33,070 bases of DNA from Burkholderiaceae bacterium (GCA_030158675.1 JAOASL010000037.1:1-33070), one strand, 5' to 3'; shown: positions 15,187 through 24,115, counted from the first letter of the stretch. A program made the numbers and translations. Notes: generated by a model from the sequence alone, not told the origin.

Positions 15187-16401
15187 ATGAAAAAATCATC
15201 ATTCTGGAAAGCCGGGCATGCACCGACGCTGCTCGCCTCTTTTTTCTATTTCGATTTGAGCTTCATGGTGTGGGTGCTGCTCGGCCCGCTCGCCGTGCAG
15301 ATTTCCTCCGACCTGCATCTCACGCCGGCACAAAAGGGGCTGATGGTCGCCACCCCGCTGCTGGCAGGCGCGATGCTGCGCATCGTGATGGGCGTACTGG
15401 TCGATCACTTAAAGCCAAAGAAAGCCGGACTGATCGGCCAGGTGGTCGTGATCGCGGGCATGGTCTGGGCCTGGCTCGGCGACCTGTCGCAGTTCAACCA
15501 TATGCTGACCCTGGGCGTTGTGCTGGGCGTGGCCGGTTCGGCGTTCGCGGTGGCCTTGCCGCTGGCGTCGCGCTGGTATCCGCCGGAGCATCAGGGCACG
15601 GCGCTTGGCATTGCCGGCGCGGGCAACTCCGGCACGGCGATCGCCGCGCTGTTTGCCCCCGGTCTCGCCATTGCCTTCGGCTGGCAAAACGTGTTCGGGC
15701 TGTGCCTGATTCCGCTGATGGTGGCGCTGGCGGTCTATCTGCTCTTCGCAAAGGATGCGCCGACAGCGCCGCCGCCGAAGTCGCTATCCGAATACCTGAA
15801 GGTGCTCAAGGACAAAGACGCCTGGTGGTTCATGTTCTTCTACGCCGTGACCTTCGGCGGCTTCTCCGGCCTGGCATCATCACTGACGATTTATTTCAAT
15901 ACCCAATACGGACTCGCGCCGCAGACCGCCGGCTACTTCACCGCCGCCTGTGTGTTCGCCGGTTCGATGGTGCGCCCGATCGGCGGCACGCTGGCCGACC
16001 GCTTCGGCGGCATCAAGACGCTGTCGCTGATGTACGTGCTGGCATCGGTCTTCCTGTTCATCGCGAGCAGCGGCCTGAACTCGGCAATGACGGCAGTGAT
16101 CGTGTTCGTCTGTGCGATGCTGGCGCTGGGTACGGGCAATGGCGCCGTATTCCAACTGGTGCCGCAACGCTTTCGCAAGGAGATTGGCACAATGACCGGC
16201 TTAGTCGGCATGGCCGGCGGCGTCGGCGGCTTCTATCTGGCGTCGAGCATGGGCTATTCGAAACAGCTCACCGGCAGCTATCAGCTCGGGCTGACGATCT
16301 TCGCATCGCTCGCCGTACTCGCGCTGATCGGACTGTCGTCAGTGAAGACACGCTGGCGCACCACCTGGGGCAGCGCATCGATGACATCAGCAAAAATCTG
16401 A
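15187..16401 (+). CDS. narK: Nitrate/nitrite transporter, NarK/NasA family (MFS)
   Basis: Inner-membrane transporter of 404 residues with about 12 membrane helices, in the nitrate/nitrite porter family of the major facilitator superfamily. It presumably imports nitrate for NasA. The nitrate signature GIAGAGNSGTAIAALFAP is at 141-158, and a second glycine-rich copy lies in the C-terminal half (TGLVGMAGGVGGFYL). A conserved Arg sits in helix 2 (LRIVMG, near 65). The frame extends 14 codons upstream to a TTG that falls inside the -12 element of the sigma-54 promoter, so the ATG at 15187 (MKKSSFWKAGHAPTLL) is used. GGAG lies only 2 nt before this ATG. It is divergent from nirB. Other systems call this protein NasA, a name used here for the reductase. 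Confidence 0.95.
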   Translation: MKKSSFWKAGHAPTLLASFFYFDLSFMVWVLLGPLAVQISSDLHLTPAQKGLMVATPLLAGAMLRIVMGVLVDHLKPKKAGLIGQVVVIAGMVWAWLGDLSQFNHMLTLGVVLGVAGSAFAVALPLASRWYPPEHQGTALGIAGAGNSGTAIAALFAPGLAIAFGWQNVFGLCLIPLMVALAVYLLFAKDAPTAPPPKSLSEYLKVLKDKDAWWFMFFYAVTFGGFSGLASSLTIYFNTQYGLAPQTAGYFTAACVFAGSMVRPIGGTLADRFGGIKTLSLMYVLASVFLFIASSGLNSAMTAVIVFVCAMLALGTGNGAVFQLVPQRFRKEIGTMTGLVGMAGGVGGFYLASSMGYSKQLTGSYQLGLTIFASLAVLALIGLSSVKTRWRTTWGSASMTSAKI

Positions 16402-16508
16402 TCCGTCATCCTGCATGAATGACACCGGGTCCTGGTCTGCACTGTGGTCCGGCGTCTTTCACCTTCTCCGAAGCTCCGTTACCATCGGCACACCCGCGCC
16501 CGACACCC

Positions 16509-18212
16509 ATGCCATTACTGCTCACCGCCGCGCATCACACCGCCACCGGCGTCCGCGAACGCAATGAAGATTTCGTTGGCATGGTCACGCCAGCTGAACC
16601 GGAAATTTCGACCAAGGGCATGATCGCCGCCGTCGCCGACGGCGTGTCCGGCAGCGACGGCGGCCGCGAAGCAGCTGAGTACAGCGTGCGCGGACTGCTG
16701 ACCGACTACTACGCCACGCCCGACACCTGGCCGGTCACGCAGGCACTCGATCGCGTGATCAAGGCAATCAACAGCTGGGTACAGCGGCAGGGCAGCGCGC
16801 GCTCCGAACGTGGCGGCATGGCGACCACGCTGACGACGCTGGTCGTGCGCGGCAACTACTACTACTTCGCGCATGTTGGCGACACCCGGCTGTATTTGCT
16901 GCGCGATGGCACATTCAAGCGACTGACCAGCGACCACGTCTGGGATCGTCCCGAAATGCAGCATGTGCTGACGCGCGCCATCGGTATCGACTCGCAGCTC
17001 GCGATCGACCACGGCATGGGCGAAATGCAGCGCAATGACCTCTTCCTGCTCGTCTCCGACGGCATCTGGAGCGCGCTGCCGCAGGACGATATCGCCTGGC
17101 ATATGAAAACGCTGACGGAAGATCCGGCGCGTGCTGAAGACGCCGCGAAGGCGCTGGTCGACGCGGCGCTGGCGGCCGGATCAAGGGACAATGCCAGCGC
17201 ACTGGTGGTGCTCATCCGGCAACTGCCCGAAGAAAATCTGCGCGATGCGCTGTCCGGCGCCCGCCAGCTGCCGGTGCCGCCGCGCCTGAAGCCGGGCCAG
17301 TCGCTCGATGGTTATCAGATTGAGGAACTGATCCACCGCTCGGCGGCGACACTGCTCTATCGCGTGCTCGACCCGCGCACACAGCGCAAGCTGGTGTTAA
17401 AGACGCTGACGCCGGAACGCGCCGACGATCCGCAGGAAACCCGTGCCTTCGCGCATGAAGAATGGCTGGCCCGGCGCGTGGTCGCGCGCTTCTTTCCGCA
17501 GGTGGTCGCGCCGGACGCGAAGAACTACCTGTACTACCTGAGCACCTGGCATGAGGGCCACACGCTGCAGGCGCTGCTCGAGGCCGGCGGCCATCTGACC
17601 GTACCCGATCTGGTGGCCCACGCAACCCGGCTGGTGCGCGCCGTCGGCGCGCTGCACCGGCGCAGCATCATTCACCGCGATATTAAGCCGGCCAACGTGC
17701 ATCTCGGCGACGATGGCGAATTGCGCGTGCTCGACCTGGGCGTCGCCCAGAGCGGCCTGGAAGCGGAACAGCAAGACCTGTCGCCGCAGGCCGGCACACC
17801 GTCGTTCCTCGCGCCGGAACAATTTGACGGACAGCCGGCGTCGCCGCAAACCGATCTGTATGCCGCCGGCGTCACGCTGTACTACGCGCTGACCCGCCAT
17901 TACCCGTATGGCGAGGTCGAACCTTTCCAGCGACCGCGTTTCGGCGAGCCGGTGCCGCCGACCCGGTATCGTCCTGACTTGCCGCTATGGCTGGAGAATT
18001 TGCTGCTGAAAGCAGTCGCAAGGCAAGCGGCCGATCGCTTCGAAACCGCAGAAGAAATGCTGCTCGCGCTGGAGCGAGGCGCATCGCGGCCGGTATTGGC
18101 GCCGGCACCCGCACCGCTGGCGCAGCGCGATCCGCTGGCGACCTGGAAGATCATTGGCGCAAGCTCGCTGGCGCTGAACCTGCTGCTGCTTTACCTGCTG
18201 GTCGTCGGCTGA
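16509..18212 (+). CDS. Fused PP2C phosphatase and Ser/Thr protein kinase, membrane-anchored
   Basis: A 567-residue protein joining two opposing activities. Residues 1-238 form a PP2C phosphatase: RNEDF (18-22), ADGVSGSDGG with D44 (43-52), GDTRLYLLRDG (124-134), SDG with D184, and RDN with D227, all metal-site positions. Residues 269-535 form a Hanks-type kinase: K298 (VLK), E317 or E318, HRDIKPAN (389-396), DLG at 409-411 and APE at 435-437. The usual glycine-rich loop is replaced by IHRSAATLLYRV, with no glycine. One C-terminal membrane helix lies at about 545-566 (IIGASSLALNLLLLYLLVVG), so the catalytic domains face the cytosol. The ATG at 16509 is chosen because the protein then starts at the PP2C domain; no good ribosome site is seen. 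It follows narK by 107 bp on the same strand. Fused proteins of this type are often linked to nitrate genes; the target is unknown. Confidence 0.9.
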   Translation: MPLLLTAAHHTATGVRERNEDFVGMVTPAEPEISTKGMIAAVADGVSGSDGGREAAEYSVRGLLTDYYATPDTWPVTQALDRVIKAINSWVQRQGSARSERGGMATTLTTLVVRGNYYYFAHVGDTRLYLLRDGTFKRLTSDHVWDRPEMQHVLTRAIGIDSQLAIDHGMGEMQRNDLFLLVSDGIWSALPQDDIAWHMKTLTEDPARAEDAAKALVDAALAAGSRDNASALVVLIRQLPEENLRDALSGARQLPVPPRLKPGQSLDGYQIEELIHRSAATLLYRVLDPRTQRKLVLKTLTPERADDPQETRAFAHEEWLARRVVARFFPQVVAPDAKNYLYYLSTWHEGHTLQALLEAGGHLTVPDLVAHATRLVRAVGALHRRSIIHRDIKPANVHLGDDGELRVLDLGVAQSGLEAEQQDLSPQAGTPSFLAPEQFDGQPASPQTDLYAAGVTLYYALTRHYPYGEVEPFQRPRFGEPVPPTRYRPDLPLWLENLLLKAVARQAADRFETAEEMLLALERGASRPVLAPAPAPLAQRDPLATWKIIGASSLALNLLLLYLLVVG

Positions 18213-18258
18213 CCAGAAAAGCGCAGCGCATGGCGCCATTCTGGTGCGCTCGCACCAG
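18213..18258. terminator. Inverted repeats between convergent kinase/phosphatase and nasT genes
   Basis: The 73-bp gap between two convergent genes holds a perfect hairpin, CTGGTGC-GCTC-GCACCAG (18241-18258), and an alternative outer stem, CCAGAA (18213-18218) with TTCTGG (18239-18244). A 10-bp palindrome ATGGCGCCAT (18230-18239) lies between. No T-run follows on either strand, so termination would be weak or Rho-assisted. The two foldings exclude each other. Confidence 0.4.
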
Positions 18259-18285
18259 CGCGAAGCGACCGGCGCGGACAAGCGC

Positions 18286-18909
18286 TTAGCCGAGCAGTTC
18301 GGCCACGTCGAGCATGCGCTGCGCCACGTCGACCAGCTTCAGGTTCTTGTCCATTGCCAGGCGGCGCAGCCTGGAGTACGCCTCGTCCTCGGAGCATTGC
18401 TGGCGCTCCATCAGCAGGCCCTTGGCGCGCTCGATGGTCTTGCGCTCGGCCAGCTTGTTGCGCGTTTCCTCGAGTTCTTCGCGCAGTTCCTGCTCAACCC
18501 GGAAACGGGTCAGCGCCACGTCCAGCACCGCCTTCACGCGCTCTGCGGACAACCCTTGCACCACGTAAGCCGAGACACCGGCACGAATCGCGGAGTGCAT
18601 TTTCTGGCGGTCGTCATCCTCGGTAAAGCAGACGATGGGGCGACGTGCGTTAGCGGTGGCTGCAACCACGCGCTGAATCGCGGCGTCGGACTGCTCGTCA
18701 ACGATGATCAGATCCGGCTGCAACCTGGCGATCTGCCCCTCGAGGTCATCGCCGGGCGGCAACGCCGCCAGGATGTTGTAACCGTTCTCCAGCAGTCCAA
18801 TGCGCAATGCACGGGCGCGGTCGGCCTGCTCGATCGCGACGGCGTCGGCGCCATCCGGCGCGACCAGCGAATTAACCACAACAATCTTGAGCCTTCGCGA
18901 ATCATTCAT
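18286..18909 (-). CDS. nasT: NasT-type ANTAR-domain antitermination regulator
   Basis: A 207-residue two-domain regulator. Residues about 7-130 form a receiver-like domain with D71 (LIIVDEQSD) at the usual phosphorylation position. A coiled helix (about 133-155) leads to an ANTAR RNA-binding domain at 150-205: LAERKTIERAKGLLMER, SEDEAYSRLRRLAM and DVAQRML are the conserved core. NasT proteins bind leader RNA and prevent termination in nitrate-assimilation operons; the partner NasS binds nitrate and holds NasT back. No nasS gene is in the window, so the sensor must lie elsewhere or be replaced. The N-terminal loop after VVVNSLVAP is longer than I expect for NasT. AGGAG lies 11 nt before the ATG. 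It is convergent to the kinase/phosphatase gene and divergent from tsaD. Confidence 0.85.
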   Translation of the reverse strand: MNDSRRLKIVVVNSLVAPDGADAVAIEQADRARALRIGLLENGYNILAALPPGDDLEGQIARLQPDLIIVDEQSDAAIQRVVAATANARRPIVCFTEDDDRQKMHSAIRAGVSAYVVQGLSAERVKAVLDVALTRFRVEQELREELEETRNKLAERKTIERAKGLLMERQQCSEDEAYSRLRRLAMDKNLKLVDVAQRMLDVAELLG

Positions 18910-19006
18910 GTTTTGGCAATCTCCTGTCGGTGGCGATGGACTCGCCTTCTCTTAAATTACAATACGGCATTGCAAGAAGCTTGCCACATTCCCTCCCTCT
19001 CTCCAG
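18910..19006. promoter_or_regulatory. Divergent nasT/tsaD intergenic region
   Basis: 97 bp between the two start codons must hold promoters for both genes. The best rightward element is TACAAT (18958-18963), which would start tsaD mRNA near 18970; no convincing -35 is seen at 16-18 bp. No sigma-54 or NtrC-like site is visible, so nasT does not look nitrogen-controlled from this region. Confidence 0.3.
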
Positions 19007-20065
19007 ATGATCATTCTCGGCGTCGAATCCTCCTGTGACGAAACCGGGCTCGCGCTGTACGACACCGAGCGCGGCCTGCGCGCCCATGCGCTGCATTCGC
19101 AGATTGCGATGCATGAAGCGTACGGCGGCGTCGTGCCGGAGCTGGCCTCGCGCGACCATGTGCGGCGCGCGATTCCCCTGCTCGAACAAGTGGTCGAAGA
19201 GAGTGGCGTGCCGCTGTCGGCGATCGATGCGATCGCGTACACGCAGGGTCCGGGACTGGCCGGCGCGCTGCTGGTCGGCGCCTCGGTGGCGAATGGCCTG
19301 GCGCTGGCGCTGGGCAAGCCGGTACTGGGTGTGCACCACCTGGAGGGGCATCTGCTGTCGCCCTTGCTGTCGGCGCAGCCACCGCAATTTCCTTTCGTCG
19401 CCTTGCTGGTGTCAGGCGGGCACACGCAGCTGATGCGCGTCGATGGTGTCGGCCGCTACGCATTGCTTGGTGAGACGCTCGACGACGCCGCCGGCGAAGC
19501 CTTCGACAAGTCGGCCAAGCTGCTCGGTCTGGGCTACCCGGGCGGACCGGCGATTTCAAGACTGGCTGAATTCGGTGACCCACAGGCGTACCAGCTACCA
19601 CGTCCGATGCTGCATTCAAAGAACCTCGATTTCAGCTTCTCGGGACTGAAGACCGCAGTGCTGACGCTGGTGAAGAATCAGCGTACCAACCTGTGCGAGC
19701 AGGACAAGGCCAACATTGCGCGCGCATTCGTTGACGCGATCGTTGACGTGCTGGTCGCCAAATGCGTGGCAGCGCTGAAGCAGACAGGCATGAAACGGCT
19801 GGTGATCGCCGGCGGTGTCGGTGCCAATGCGCAGCTGCGCGCCGGGCTGAATGCGGCTGCGGCACGCAAGCGCTTTGAGGTGTTCTATCCGGAACTGGCA
19901 CTATGCACCGACAACGGCGCGATGATTGCGTTCGCCGGCGCGCTGCGGCTGCAGAAAAATCCCGCAGCGGCGCGCTTTGATTACGGCTTCAACGTGAAGC
20001 CGCGCTGGCCGCTGGACGCGATTGACGGCCCGGAGCCTGACGCGGACTCGTCGGTACGGGGATAA
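19007..20065 (+). CDS. tsaD: tRNA N6-threonylcarbamoyladenosine transferase subunit
   Basis: Transfers the threonylcarbamoyl group onto A37 of tRNAs reading ANN codons, in a complex with TsaB and TsaE. TsaE is also in this window at 26424. The 352-residue protein begins [14 protein letters not shown]. The metal ligands H111 and H115 are in HLEGH, the ATP-binding VSGGHTQL segment follows at about 131, and [11 protein letters not shown] lies near 300. It is slightly longer than E. coli TsaD (337) at the C-terminus. The ATG at 19007 has no clear Shine-Dalgarno; the leader is pyrimidine-rich. In E. coli tsaD stands next to rpsU; here the nitrate island separates them. It is convergent with plsY. 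Confidence 0.97.
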   Translation: MIILGVESSCDETGLALYDTERGLRAHALHSQIAMHEAYGGVVPELASRDHVRRAIPLLEQVVEESGVPLSAIDAIAYTQGPGLAGALLVGASVANGLALALGKPVLGVHHLEGHLLSPLLSAQPPQFPFVALLVSGGHTQLMRVDGVGRYALLGETLDDAAGEAFDKSAKLLGLGYPGGPAISRLAEFGDPQAYQLPRPMLHSKNLDFSFSGLKTAVLTLVKNQRTNLCEQDKANIARAFVDAIVDVLVAKCVAALKQTGMKRLVIAGGVGANAQLRAGLNAAAARKRFEVFYPELALCTDNGAMIAFAGALRLQKNPAAARFDYGFNVKPRWPLDAIDGPEPDADSSVRG

Positions 20066-20074
20066 GCCGGAGCA

Positions 20075-20098
20075 CGCCGGCCAGCAGGAAAACCGGCG
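20075..20098. terminator. Weak hairpin between convergent tsaD and plsY
   Basis: Stem CGCCGG (20075-20080) with CCGGCG (20093-20098) and a 12-nt loop fills most of the 34-bp gap between the two stop codons. There is no T-run after it on the plus strand. A bidirectional terminator role is plausible but weakly supported. Confidence 0.3.
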
Positions 20099-20099
20099 C

Positions 20100-20705
20100 T
20101 TATTTCGGCTTCTTGCCGATCCGGCTTTCCTTGCCGGCCAGCAGATTGCCGATATTTTTCTGATGACGCCAGAGCAGTAGCGCGCTCATGATCAGCACGG
20201 CGAGTCCGATCGCATCAATGCCGAATAACAGCGTGTAGTAGAACGGCGCGAACATGGCCGAGGCCAGTGCAGCGAGTGACGAATAGCGGAACGCATACGC
20301 GACCACGCCCCAGGTCGTCAGTGTCGCAAGCCCGAGCAGCGGATTGAGGCCCAGCAGCACACCCAGCGCCGTCGCCACCCCCTTGCCTCCCTTGAAACGG
20401 AAGAATACCGGCCACAAATGGCCGGCAAACACCGCCACCGAGACCAGCGCAACGCCTGCGGCACCCAGGCCCAGCGACTCACTGAAATGCACGGCCAGCG
20501 CGACCGGAATCCACCCCTTTACGCAATCGCCCAGCAGCGTCAGTGCCGCCGCTTTTTTGTTACCGGTCCGAAGCACATTGGTGGCCCCGGGATTGCCTGA
20601 GCCGAAGGTGCGCGGGTCGTCCAGCCTGAACAATTTGCTCACGACGATCGCGAATGACACGGAACCGAGCAAATAGGCGGCGATGGCGAACAGCAGCGAA
20701 TTCAT
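20100..20705 (-). CDS. plsY: Acyl-phosphate:glycerol-3-phosphate acyltransferase
   Basis: Inner-membrane enzyme that puts the first acyl chain onto glycerol-3-phosphate, using acyl-phosphate from PlsX; the first committed step of phospholipid synthesis. The 201-residue protein has about five membrane helices. The active-site loops are [12 protein letters not shown] (35-46) and [14 protein letters not shown]. The ATG at 20705 follows GAGGGC by 4 nt. It lies 75 bp after xerD on the same strand, and the gap shows no clear terminator. It is convergent with tsaD, a pairing also close together in enterobacteria. Confidence 0.96.
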   Translation of the reverse strand: MNSLLFAIAAYLLGSVSFAIVVSKLFRLDDPRTFGSGNPGATNVLRTGNKKAAALTLLGDCVKGWIPVALAVHFSESLGLGAAGVALVSVAVFAGHLWPVFFRFKGGKGVATALGVLLGLNPLLGLATLTTWGVVAYAFRYSSLAALASAMFAPFYYTLLFGIDAIGLAVLIMSALLLWRHQKNIGNLLAGKESRIGKKPK

Positions 20706-20780
20706 AAAGCCCTCTTTTTTTAGGTCGGCACATTATGCAACAGCTTTCCGGTAGCACAGACGGGCGGCACCGTTCCAGAT

Positions 20781-21698
20781 TCACCCGCGCGGATGATGCA
20801 TCGCATGGATCTTCTTCAGACGTTCGCGCGCGACATGTGTATAGATTTGCGTAGTTGAGATATCGGCGTGGCCAAGCAGCAGCTGCACCACACGCAGGTC
20901 GGCGCCGTGATTGAGCAAATGCGTTGCGAACGCATGCCGCAGCGTGTGCGGTGACAGCGGCGCATTGATGTCCGCACGCAGCGCGTATTTCTTCACCAGC
21001 GTCCAGAACATCTGCCGCGTCATCGGGCCGCCGAGCGCGGTCACGAACAGCGCATCGGCAATCTTGCCATTCAGGATCGCGCCGCGGCCTGTGGCCAGAT
21101 AGCGGTCGATCCAGACGCGCGCCTCCTCTCCGAACGGCACCAGCCGCGTCTTGTTGCCCTTGCCGGTGATGCGCAGCACGCCTTCATTCATGCCGACCTC
21201 GATCGTCTTCAGCAACACCAGCTCGGACACCCGCAAGCCGCTCGCATACATCAGCTCGAGCATCGTGCGATCGCGCAAGCCCAGCAAGGTAGTGACATCG
21301 GGCACCGCCAGCAGCGCCTCGACGTTCTGTTCGGACAAGGTCTTCGGAAAACGCGGCGGCTGCTTCGCCGACTTCAGTTTCAGGCAAGGATCGGCGGCAA
21401 TCCGATGATGGCGCAGCGCATACTGGTAAAAACGCTTGAGCACGGTCAGCCGACGGTTCGACGAGCTGGCCTTGCTGTCAGCGTGGCGAAACGCAAAGTA
21501 GCCGTTCAAGTCGCTTTCGCCGACCTCGTACAGCGACTTTGATGATTCGGCCTGCAGCCAGTCGGCAAACAGCAGCAGATCGCGCTTGTACGCTTCGAGC
21601 GTGTTCTTCGACAGCCCGTCCTCCAGCCACAGCGCGTCGCAAAACTCATCGACGATCGCCTGTCCCGCGCGTTCGCTGCGCGTCGCGGCAATGGCCAT
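20781..21698 (-). CDS. xerD: Site-specific tyrosine recombinase XerD
   Basis: Resolves chromosome dimers at dif with XerC under FtsK control. The 305-residue protein has the N-terminal SAM-like core-binding domain (about 14-100) and the C-terminal catalytic domain. All catalytic residues are present: R156 (SGLRVSEL), K180 (TGKGNKTR), H251 and R254 (HTLRH), H277 (LLGHADISTTQ) and the nucleophile Y286 (IYTHV). The end KKIHAMHHPRG fits XerD rather than XerC. The start overlaps the ogt stop by one base (TGATG), so the two are coupled. A phage integrase is unlikely given the length and housekeeping context. Confidence 0.94.
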   Translation of the reverse strand: MAIAATRSERAGQAIVDEFCDALWLEDGLSKNTLEAYKRDLLLFADWLQAESSKSLYEVGESDLNGYFAFRHADSKASSSNRRLTVLKRFYQYALRHHRIAADPCLKLKSAKQPPRFPKTLSEQNVEALLAVPDVTTLLGLRDRTMLELMYASGLRVSELVLLKTIEVGMNEGVLRITGKGNKTRLVPFGEEARVWIDRYLATGRGAILNGKIADALFVTALGGPMTRQMFWTLVKKYALRADINAPLSPHTLRHAFATHLLNHGADLRVVQLLLGHADISTTQIYTHVARERLKKIHAMHHPRG

Positions 21699-22201
21699 CA
21701 GCAGTAACCCGGCACCCGTTCGTGCTGCAGCAGCCAGCGCTTCACGTTCTGATGAAAGCCACCGTCATGACGGGCAAAACCGCCAATGCCGCCCGTGGCG
21801 GTCACGCGATGGCAGGGAATCACCAGCGGATACCAGTTCGCTCCGCACGCCTGACCGACTGCACGCGGTGCCGAGCCAATTCGGCGCGCCACCTGGCCAT
21901 AGGTGAGTACCTGACCGCGCGGGATAGCATTGATCGTCTCCCACACCTTGCGCTGGTGGGTGGTGCCGATGGCGGGCAAGGCCAGCGAGAAAGCAAAATC
22001 CGGATTTTTCAGATAGGCCCTGACCTGTGCGGCCGCTTCTTTGGCCAGCGGATCACGCCCCGCCCTTGCTTCGTATTCAGGCGGCAGGTAGACCAGTTCG
22101 CGCAGCGCATCGCCATCGACGCGCACACCGATGCCGCCGAAGGGCGCTGCCACCACGGCGTCGAACAGCTGCGGAGAAAAAAGGGCGGGATTCACGCTCA
22201 T
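21698..22201 (-). CDS. ogt: Methylated-DNA-[protein]-cysteine S-methyltransferase
   Basis: Repairs O6-alkylguanine and O4-alkylthymine by moving the alkyl group to its own cysteine in a single-turnover reaction. The 167-residue protein has the acceptor C130 in IPCHRV and the DNA-binding winged helix with YGQVARRIGSAPRAVGQACG (101-120). The hinge before the active site reads ANWYPL, where many members have ANPxP. The ATG at 22201 follows AGGAG well. It lies 15 bp after dctM and overlaps xerD. The length fits Ogt; there is no AdaA domain, so adaptive autoregulation is not expected. Confidence 0.95.
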   Translation of the reverse strand: MSVNPALFSPQLFDAVVAAPFGGIGVRVDGDALRELVYLPPEYEARAGRDPLAKEAAAQVRAYLKNPDFAFSLALPAIGTTHQRKVWETINAIPRGQVLTYGQVARRIGSAPRAVGQACGANWYPLVIPCHRVTATGGIGGFARHDGGFHQNVKRWLLQHERVPGYC

Positions 22202-22216
22202 GGCTTGCTCCTGCGA

Positions 22217-23500
22217 TTAATCCCCGAACACCATTCGGGGCAGCCACAACGAAATCTGCGGCAGGTAGGTAATCATCAGCAGGAAGCCAATCATCGTCAA
22301 CAGCCACGGCATCACTGCAATCGTCAGTTCGGTAATGCCCATCTTCGCGATGCCGGAGGCCACATACAGGTTCAGTCCGACGGGCGGATGGCACATGCCG
22401 ATCTCCATGTTGACCACCATGATGATGCCGAAGTGGACCGGATCGACACCGAGCGCAGTCGCCACCGGAAACAGGATGGGCGCCATGATCAGCACGATCG
22501 ATGACGGCTCCATCACATTGCCGGCCAACAGCAGCAGCACGTTCACCACCAGCAGGAAAGCGACCTGCCCCATGCCCTTGTCCAGCATCCAGCCCGCCAT
22601 CGCCTGCGGGATGCCCTCGCTGGTCATCAGGAAGGAAAACAGTACGGCATTGGTAATGATGTACAGCAGCATTGCCGACATCGCCGCCGAATCGAGCAGC
22701 ACCTTCGGCACCTGCTTCCAGCCCATGTCGCGGTACACGAACAGCGCGATCACGAACGCATAGACCGCCGACATCGCCGCCGCTTCGGTCGGTGTAAATG
22801 CGCCGCTGTAAATACCGCCGATCACGATCACGATCAGCAGCAGCCCCCAGACGCTTTTGCGGAATGCCTGCCAGCGCTCGGCCAGCGATGCGCGCGGCAA
22901 GCGCGGGTAGCCATTTTTGCGCGCCAGTACCCAGGTCGTCAGTCCCAGCAGCGCGGCCAGCAGGATACCGGGCACCACACCGGCCATGAAGAGCTTGCCG
23001 ACCGATGTATTGGTCGATACCGAATACATCACCATCACGATCGATGGCGGAATCAGGATGCCGAGCGCGCCCGAGGTCGTGATCACGCCGGCGCCAAACG
23101 ATTTCGGATAGCCCTGCTTGAGCATGGCCGGCAGCAGGATGGAACCGATCGCGACCACGGTCGCCGGCGACGACCCCGACACCGCAGCGAACAAGGCGCA
23201 AGCCAGCACGCCGGACAGCGCCAGCCCGCCGTGCCAGTGGCCGACCATCGAGGTGGCAAAGTTGATCATCCGGCGCGCCACACCGCCGTGCGTGAGGAAA
23301 TTCCCGGCGAGGATGAAGAACGGAATCGCCATGATCTCGAACTTCTCGATGCCGGTGAACAGCTTCAGCGCCACCGCCTGCACCGGCACCTCGGTCATCG
23401 TGAACAGGAAGGTCAGCACGGTCAGGCCGAGGGCGATCGAGATCGGCATGCCGGTCAGCATCAGCACAAGCAATAGCGCGAAGATAAAGAAGCTATTCAT
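22217..23500 (-). CDS. dctM: TRAP transporter large permease, DctM type
   Basis: Large membrane subunit of a tripartite ATP-independent periplasmic transporter; it forms the sodium- or proton-driven substrate path. The 427-residue protein has about 12 membrane helices and the family features MAIPFFILAGNFLTHGG, SGSSPATVVAIGSILLPAM and the GVDPVHFGIIMVVNMEIGMCHPPVGLN segment (given here in pieces: DPVHFGIIMV, MEIGMCHPPVG). Its ATG overlaps the dctQ stop as ATGA. It is followed after 15 bp by ogt. Confidence 0.95.
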   Translation of the reverse strand: MNSFFIFALLLVLMLTGMPISIALGLTVLTFLFTMTEVPVQAVALKLFTGIEKFEIMAIPFFILAGNFLTHGGVARRMINFATSMVGHWHGGLALSGVLACALFAAVSGSSPATVVAIGSILLPAMLKQGYPKSFGAGVITTSGALGILIPPSIVMVMYSVSTNTSVGKLFMAGVVPGILLAALLGLTTWVLARKNGYPRLPRASLAERWQAFRKSVWGLLLIVIVIGGIYSGAFTPTEAAAMSAVYAFVIALFVYRDMGWKQVPKVLLDSAAMSAMLLYIITNAVLFSFLMTSEGIPQAMAGWMLDKGMGQVAFLLVVNVLLLLAGNVMEPSSIVLIMAPILFPVATALGVDPVHFGIIMVVNMEIGMCHPPVGLNLYVASGIAKMGITELTIAVMPWLLTMIGFLLMITYLPQISLWLPRMVFGD

Positions 23501-24060
23501 TGCCGGCCCTCCGCTGCATCTTCGGTCAGACCTTCGACATGCGCATGGTCATGCACCGGCAGTTCGCCGCCGCCTGCAAATCGCCACGCGACCTGCAGGA
23601 AGCGAAAGCACATCAGCGCCGAGCCGACCGGAATGGCGAGATAGACGATCCAGATCGGCAGCTCCAGCACTTCGGACGTGCTGGAAGTGCCCGACAGTTC
23701 GTATACGAAATCGGCGCCAAGCGCAGCGATGATGCCGGTGAACAGCGCACCGGCCAGCAGCCCGAACAGAATGAGGCCGCGCCGGCCGCGCTCGCCGAAC
23801 CGGTTCACCAGGACGTCGACGCCGACATGGATGCCGGTGCGCACGCCGTAAGCGGCGCCGAATTTCGCCATCCAGACAAACATGTAGATGGTCAGCTCCT
23901 GCGCCCAGCTGGTGTTGAGCGTGAGCAGCCAGTCCTGCAGGCCGGGAATCGGCAGGCCGGACGCGTAGCGGTGCAGCACCGCGGCAAAGACGACGATTGT
24001 CGCCGCCGCCATCAGCGCCGCAATCAGCCACTCCTCGAGATGGTCGAGAATTTTCATCAT
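23497..24060 (-). CDS. dctQ: TRAP transporter small permease, DctQ type
   Basis: Small four-helix membrane subunit that pairs with DctM and docks the loaded DctP. The 187-residue protein starts MMKILDHLEEWL and has helices near 12-32, 50-70, 90-115 and 135-155. The segment AAYGVRTGIHVGVDVLV is typical of DctQ. The frame opens 23 codons upstream into the dctP-dctQ gap, but the ATG at 24060 (or the next at 24057) gives the usual length. The C-terminal tail is His/Glu-rich (HDHAHVEG). The stop overlaps dctM by 4 bp. Confidence 0.9.
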   Translation of the reverse strand: MMKILDHLEEWLIAALMAAATIVVFAAVLHRYASGLPIPGLQDWLLTLNTSWAQELTIYMFVWMAKFGAAYGVRTGIHVGVDVLVNRFGERGRRGLILFGLLAGALFTGIIAALGADFVYELSGTSSTSEVLELPIWIVYLAIPVGSALMCFRFLQVAWRFAGGGELPVHDHAHVEGLTEDAAEGRQ

Positions 24061-24115
24061 GATCGTTGTTATCTTCCCGTCCCCGGAAACTCGCGGAGTT
24101 GTGATCTCAGGTGGA

